From Flavobacteriales bacterium UBA972 (GTDB taxonomy: Bacteria > Bacteroidota > Bacteroidia > Flavobacteriales > Schleiferiaceae): a DNA stretch of 9,452 nt. The number at the start of each line of letters is the position of its first letter. Position 1 is the first letter of the stretch. Below are positions 7,335 through 9,452 of the stretch, in pieces. Both the position numbers and the translations under genes were made by a program. The notes under the pieces were generated by a model that saw only the letters and a list, made by a program, of their open reading frames with translations, did not search any database and had not been told where the DNA came from. Where the stretch lies: assembly GCA_002292855.1 (NCBI GenBank), contig DBBY01000053.1:1-9452 (forward strand). Reading direction: 5' to 3'.

Positions 7335-7720
7335 ACATCCCGCCTCGCCCAACACCTTCTTGGGGCTTACGCCTGATTGCCCGCACGCTCGCCGCCTTCG
7401 GCACCGCCTATATTCTGCCCAGCGTCGACCTCGATCAGTTTACCACAGCGATTTGGCTCGCGGTCTTGCTCGCCTTGCTCAACAGTACACTTAGGCCCCT
7501 GCTGATTCTACTGACGATTCCCCTGACGGTTTTTTCATTAGGGCTTTTTTTGCTCGTCATTAATGCCGGGCTGGTCATGCTCGCCAGCGATTGGGTCGAT
7601 GGCTTCAGCGTAGACGGATTCTGGTCGGCAATGGCATTCAGCCTGCTCTACTCGACCATTTCGAGCCTGTTGGAGGGCCAGTGGATGCTGCGCGTCGTGC
7701 GCCCCCACCGACGACCTTAA
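7331..7720 (+). CDS. Phage holin family 4 (PF04020-like) small integral membrane protein
   Basis: A 129-residue protein with four predicted hydrophobic segments, roughly residues 14-30, 38-55, 57-82 and 94-113. Short polar links include the characteristic LLNSTLRPLLILLTIPLT stretch (48-65) and a GLFLLVINAGLVMLASDWVDGF-like region (about 71-92) ahead of a conserved VDGFWSA. This pattern matches the small family named after a mycobacteriophage holin and found on many bacterial chromosomes, where no lysis role is established. The name is therefore historical; no phage gene is nearby. Its ATG lies in the ATGA overlap with the dnaG stop, implying translational coupling with the primase. The C-terminus is basic (RVVRPHRRP), probably cytosolic. 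Function is unknown; family assignment is fairly secure from the repeated motif order. Confidence 0.88.
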   Translation: MNIPPRPTPSWGLRLIARTLAAFGTAYILPSVDLDQFTTAIWLAVLLALLNSTLRPLLILLTIPLTVFSLGLFLLVINAGLVMLASDWVDGFSVDGFWSAMAFSLLYSTISSLLEGQWMLRVVRPHRRP

Positions 7721-7737
7721 TTGCTTGCTTTCGCAGC

Positions 7738-8298
7738 CTAGGGGTTAGACTGTCCCACTACTCCGCCCGCGATGATGTACTTCATGATGTCGCCTGTTTT
7801 GCCGCTCAGGGGCTCCACATAGCTCTTGGGAACAATGAACATTTCGCCCATGATGGTGAGGGCAAGGGGTACATAAACCATTACGAAGCCTTCGGGGGCG
7901 TTGCCCAGTTCCTTGAGGGTGTCGTCGGTCACAAAGCCAACCTTGCGCACTTCGTTGTTGGGCGACATGCGCACCAGCACGGCAAATTCAAATCCCTTTT
8001 TTTTGCCGGTGAGGCTCTTCATCACGTCTTTGGTTGAGCTGTAGACGAGCTTGACGAGGGGTAGCTTTTCGAGCAGTCCGTCCAAGAGCGTGACCAGGGG
8101 ATTCTTCACCACGAAATTGCCCAAAAATCCGATTAGCGTAATACTGACCAGCAGGGTAAGCAGCCCAAGCCCAGGAAAATCAAAGGGCAAAATGGAGTCC
8201 AGAGTGCTCAATGCCCAAAAAAGCACATAGCCGGTCAGCGCCAAAGGCGTGGTAAACAGAAGGCCCTGAATAAAGTAGTTAAGGAGTCGATTTTTCAT
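7738..8298 (-). CDS. DUF502 family inner-membrane protein
   Basis: A 186-residue protein with two N-terminal transmembrane helices (about residues 8-30 and 43-64) and a soluble C-terminal domain. Family-like landmarks are FTTPLALTGYVLFW at the first helix, GFLGNFV at the end of the second, then the LPLVKLVYSSTKDVMKSL stretch (79-96) and VGFVTDD (120-126). VYVPLALTIMGEMFIVP (141-157) occupies the place of the usual VPTTPNPTSG-like loop. No biochemical function is established for the family. It is the last gene of the minus-strand operon; its ATG overlaps the stop of the YjbR-like gene in ATGA, so translation is likely coupled. It ends 17 nt from the convergent holin-family gene. No Shine-Dalgarno is visible. 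Confidence 0.92.
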   Translation of the reverse strand: MKNRLLNYFIQGLLFTTPLALTGYVLFWALSTLDSILPFDFPGLGLLTLLVSITLIGFLGNFVVKNPLVTLLDGLLEKLPLVKLVYSSTKDVMKSLTGKKKGFEFAVLVRMSPNNEVRKVGFVTDDTLKELGNAPEGFVMVYVPLALTIMGEMFIVPKSYVEPLSGKTGDIMKYIIAGGVVGQSNP

Positions 8299-8654
8299 AG
8301 GGTGGGGTAATTTGTGCGGATTTTTTTAGGCAGGCCAGCTACGACCAAATTGTAGGATTGGCGAATCCAGGCGGTCAGGGTGCGAGCTGGGGCGCTCCCG
8401 TCAAGGCGCACGGCGCTCCAATGGACGGGGCTCATGTGCGAAGCGCGTTCCAGGCAAGGGTACTCGGCCCGAAGATCGTCGAGTTCTTCGGGCGGAAACT
8501 TAAGGGCCATCCCCACCGGTTCGGGCTCGTCCAGCGGAATGATGGCAAACATCTTTCCGGCTACTTTGAGCACGAGGTGGTCGGGTCCGAAGGGAGTGGT
8601 GACTTCGGCCTGGGGCAGTTCGGCTGCGTAGGTTAGGGCTTCGTCTCGGTTCAC
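8295..8654 (-). CDS. MmcQ/YjbR family protein (CyaY-like fold)
   Basis: A 119-residue protein of the MmcQ/YjbR family, whose members adopt a frataxin/CyaY-like fold and are often suggested to bind DNA; the role is unproven. Recognisable landmarks in order: VTTPFGPDHLVLKVAGKMFA (about residues 18-37), a following P-rich strand and MALKFPPEELDDLRAEYP, then HMSPVHWSAVRLDG, and the C-terminal SYNLVVAGLPKKIR. The start chosen is GTG at 8654, which gives the compact family length (VNRDEALTYAAELP) and falls 4 nt after the stop of the upstream gene. The only upstream ATG candidates (8771 or 8714) would add 39 or 20 residues of low-complexity or odd sequence overlapping the alkyltransferase-like gene in another frame. 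The stop overlaps the DUF502 start in ATGA. Its position after a DNA-repair-like gene is suggestive only. Confidence 0.88.
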   Translation of the reverse strand: MNRDEALTYAAELPQAEVTTPFGPDHLVLKVAGKMFAIIPLDEPEPVGMALKFPPEELDDLRAEYPCLERASHMSPVHWSAVRLDGSAPARTLTAWIRQSYNLVVAGLPKKIRTNYPTL

Positions 8655-8658
8655 GGCA

Positions 8659-8997
8659 CTAAAGTTCGGCCATGGGATCCCAAAAGTGGCGGTTGAAGTC
8701 TTGAATTTGATCATCTTCAACGCGGATGCCTTCGGCCTCGAGCTGCTGCTGCATGGCGGTGAAGCCGCCAAAATGATGCTTGCCCGTGAGGAGTCCGACT
8801 CGATTGACGACGCGGTGCGCGGGCACCTCGGGCAGGCTGTGTGCGGCGTTCATGGCATAGCCCACGGTGCGGGCGCTCTGTGCACTGCCCAAGTAGCGGG
8901 CAATGGCTCCGTAGCTGGTGACGCGGCCGGGCGGAATCTGGCGTACCACCGCAAAGACGCGCTGAAAGAAGTCGAGTTCGGGCGAGGCCGGACTCAT
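8659..8997 (-). CDS. Alkyltransferase-like protein (ATL), MGMT-family DNA-binding domain without the acceptor cysteine
   Basis: A 112-residue protein matching the DNA-binding domain of O6-alkylguanine-DNA alkyltransferase. IPPGRVTSYGAIARYLG (21-37) carries the helix-turn-helix region with the nucleotide-flipping tyrosine Y29. SARTVGYAMN (41-50) holds R43, matching the arginine finger. The active-site motif, normally PCHRV, reads PAHRV (59-63), so the alkyl-accepting cysteine is replaced by A60 and methyl transfer is impossible. Such alkyltransferase-like proteins bind O6-alkylguanine lesions, flip them, and in studied species hand them to nucleotide excision repair. Length is normal for ATLs and there is no sign of truncation. 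Its ATG overlaps the trmB stop in ATGA, and the YjbR-like gene begins 4 nt after its stop. A DNA-damage response role is inferred from family, not shown by the context. Confidence 0.92.
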   Translation of the reverse strand: MSPASPELDFFQRVFAVVRQIPPGRVTSYGAIARYLGSAQSARTVGYAMNAAHSLPEVPAHRVVNRVGLLTGKHHFGGFTAMQQQLEAEGIRVEDDQIQDFNRHFWDPMAEL

Positions 8998-9452
8998 GTA
9001 AAGCGAAACTTTAGGTAGGTAATGAGTTTGCCTTTTTTTAAATATATACGCTCGTAGTGGGTTTGGCAGGCAATGGCTGCGTGCTGGGGCTGGGCCTGCA
9101 GCTGCAGGTAGACGTCGTGGCAGCTTTCGAGCACTTCATGACCCTGTACGGACAGAATTCCCAAAAGGTATCCGTGCAAAAATTCGCTGTCGGTTTTAAG
9201 GTGAAGCAGTCCGCCTGGCCGGAGCAGGCGCTGGTATCGCTCAAGAAACGCAGGGTTCACCATGCGGTGCTTGGTGCGCTGGTACTTGATTTGCGGGTCG
9301 GGGAAGGTGATCCAGAGCTCGTCTATTTCGCCCGGAGCGAAGGCATGCTCAATCCATTCGATGCGGGTGCGCAGAAATCCAACCTGCTTGAGGCCAGATT
9401 TTTGGGCTTCTTCAGCGCCTTTGCACATTCGCGCTCCTTTGATGTCAATGCC
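8994..9452 (-). CDS. trmB: tRNA (guanine-N7-)-methyltransferase TrmB, 5'-truncated by window edge
   Basis: SAM-dependent enzyme that methylates N7 of G46 in the variable loop of tRNAs. Only the C-terminal 152 residues are inside the window; the frame is open to base 9452, where GIDIKGARM is recognisable as the end of the SAM-binding strand region. The catalytic/tRNA-binding signature is WITFPDPQIKYQRTKHRMVNP (47-67), followed by FLERYQRLLRPGGLLHLKTD (69-88), where the aspartate belongs to the TrmB-characteristic TD motif. The protein ends in a Lys-rich YLKKGKLITYLKFRF. The variation QIKYQRTKHR in place of WPKKRHxKRR is, as far as I recall, usual in Bacteroidota. It is the first gene seen of a minus-strand operon; the promoter lies outside the window. 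Its stop overlaps the ATL start in ATGA. Confidence 0.95.
   Translation of the reverse strand, partial: GIDIKGARMCKGAEEAQKSGLKQVGFLRTRIEWIEHAFAPGEIDELWITFPDPQIKYQRTKHRMVNPAFLERYQRLLRPGGLLHLKTDSEFLHGYLLGILSVQGHEVLESCHDVYLQLQAQPQHAAIACQTHYERIYLKKGKLITYLKFRFT

Noticed and set aside
7331..7720. Holin-family gene as a sign of a prophage or lysis cassette
   Set aside because: No endolysin, integrase, structural phage gene or att-like repeat is nearby; this family is widespread as an ordinary chromosomal membrane protein.
7591..8037. 148-codon plus-strand open frame bridging the holin-4 gene and DUF502
   Set aside because: It overlaps two recognisable genes in other frames. Its amino acids (many His and Gly) look like the reverse complement of hydrophobic coding sequence.
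8358..8636. Two plus-strand open frames opposite the YjbR-like gene
   Set aside because: The minus strand carries a clear MmcQ/YjbR family protein here; the plus-strand frames show no motifs.

Overview
This window is an ordinary chromosomal housekeeping segment, most likely from a marine or freshwater member of the Bacteroidota, probably Flavobacteriales-like, with a moderate to high GC content. Three things point there. The class Ia ribonucleotide reductase subunits closely resemble the eukaryotic type. The primase has a degenerate flavobacterial-style zinc site. Genes lack Shine-Dalgarno sequences, and TAnnTTnG-type -7 boxes sit just before some start codons. The assignment is an inference from remembered family patterns, not from a database search.

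Plus strand, 1-3387: the end of nrdB (its first residues lie outside the window) and complete nrdA encode the two subunits of an aerobic, tyrosyl-radical ribonucleotide reductase. Positions 3388-3501 hold a weak terminator-like hairpin and a Bacteroidota-type promoter for a 52-residue single-pass membrane protein of unknown function. Positions 3686-7720 form a tight colinear run: a DjlA-like TerB/J-domain membrane co-chaperone, a trans-polyprenyl diphosphate synthase (probably for the menaquinone side chain), the DNA primase DnaG, and a small four-helix membrane protein of the phage-holin-4 family. Spacings are 2 nt, 20 nt and an ATGA overlap.

Minus strand, 9452-7738: trmB (5' end outside the window), an alkyltransferase-like DNA-damage protein, an MmcQ/YjbR-fold protein and a DUF502 membrane protein. 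They read as one operon with two ATGA overlaps and one 4-nt gap. This operon converges on the plus-strand run, leaving only 17 nt between stop codons.

I see no mobile element, CRISPR array, RNA gene, prophage or defence system, and no gene-free stretch over 300 bases. All complete genes look intact. The points most worth a second look are the primase zinc site that has lost three of four ligands, the 52-residue orphan membrane protein, the Cys-less alkyltransferase-like protein encoded beside trmB, and start-proximal promoters that imply very short leaders. I found no convincing new multi-gene system.
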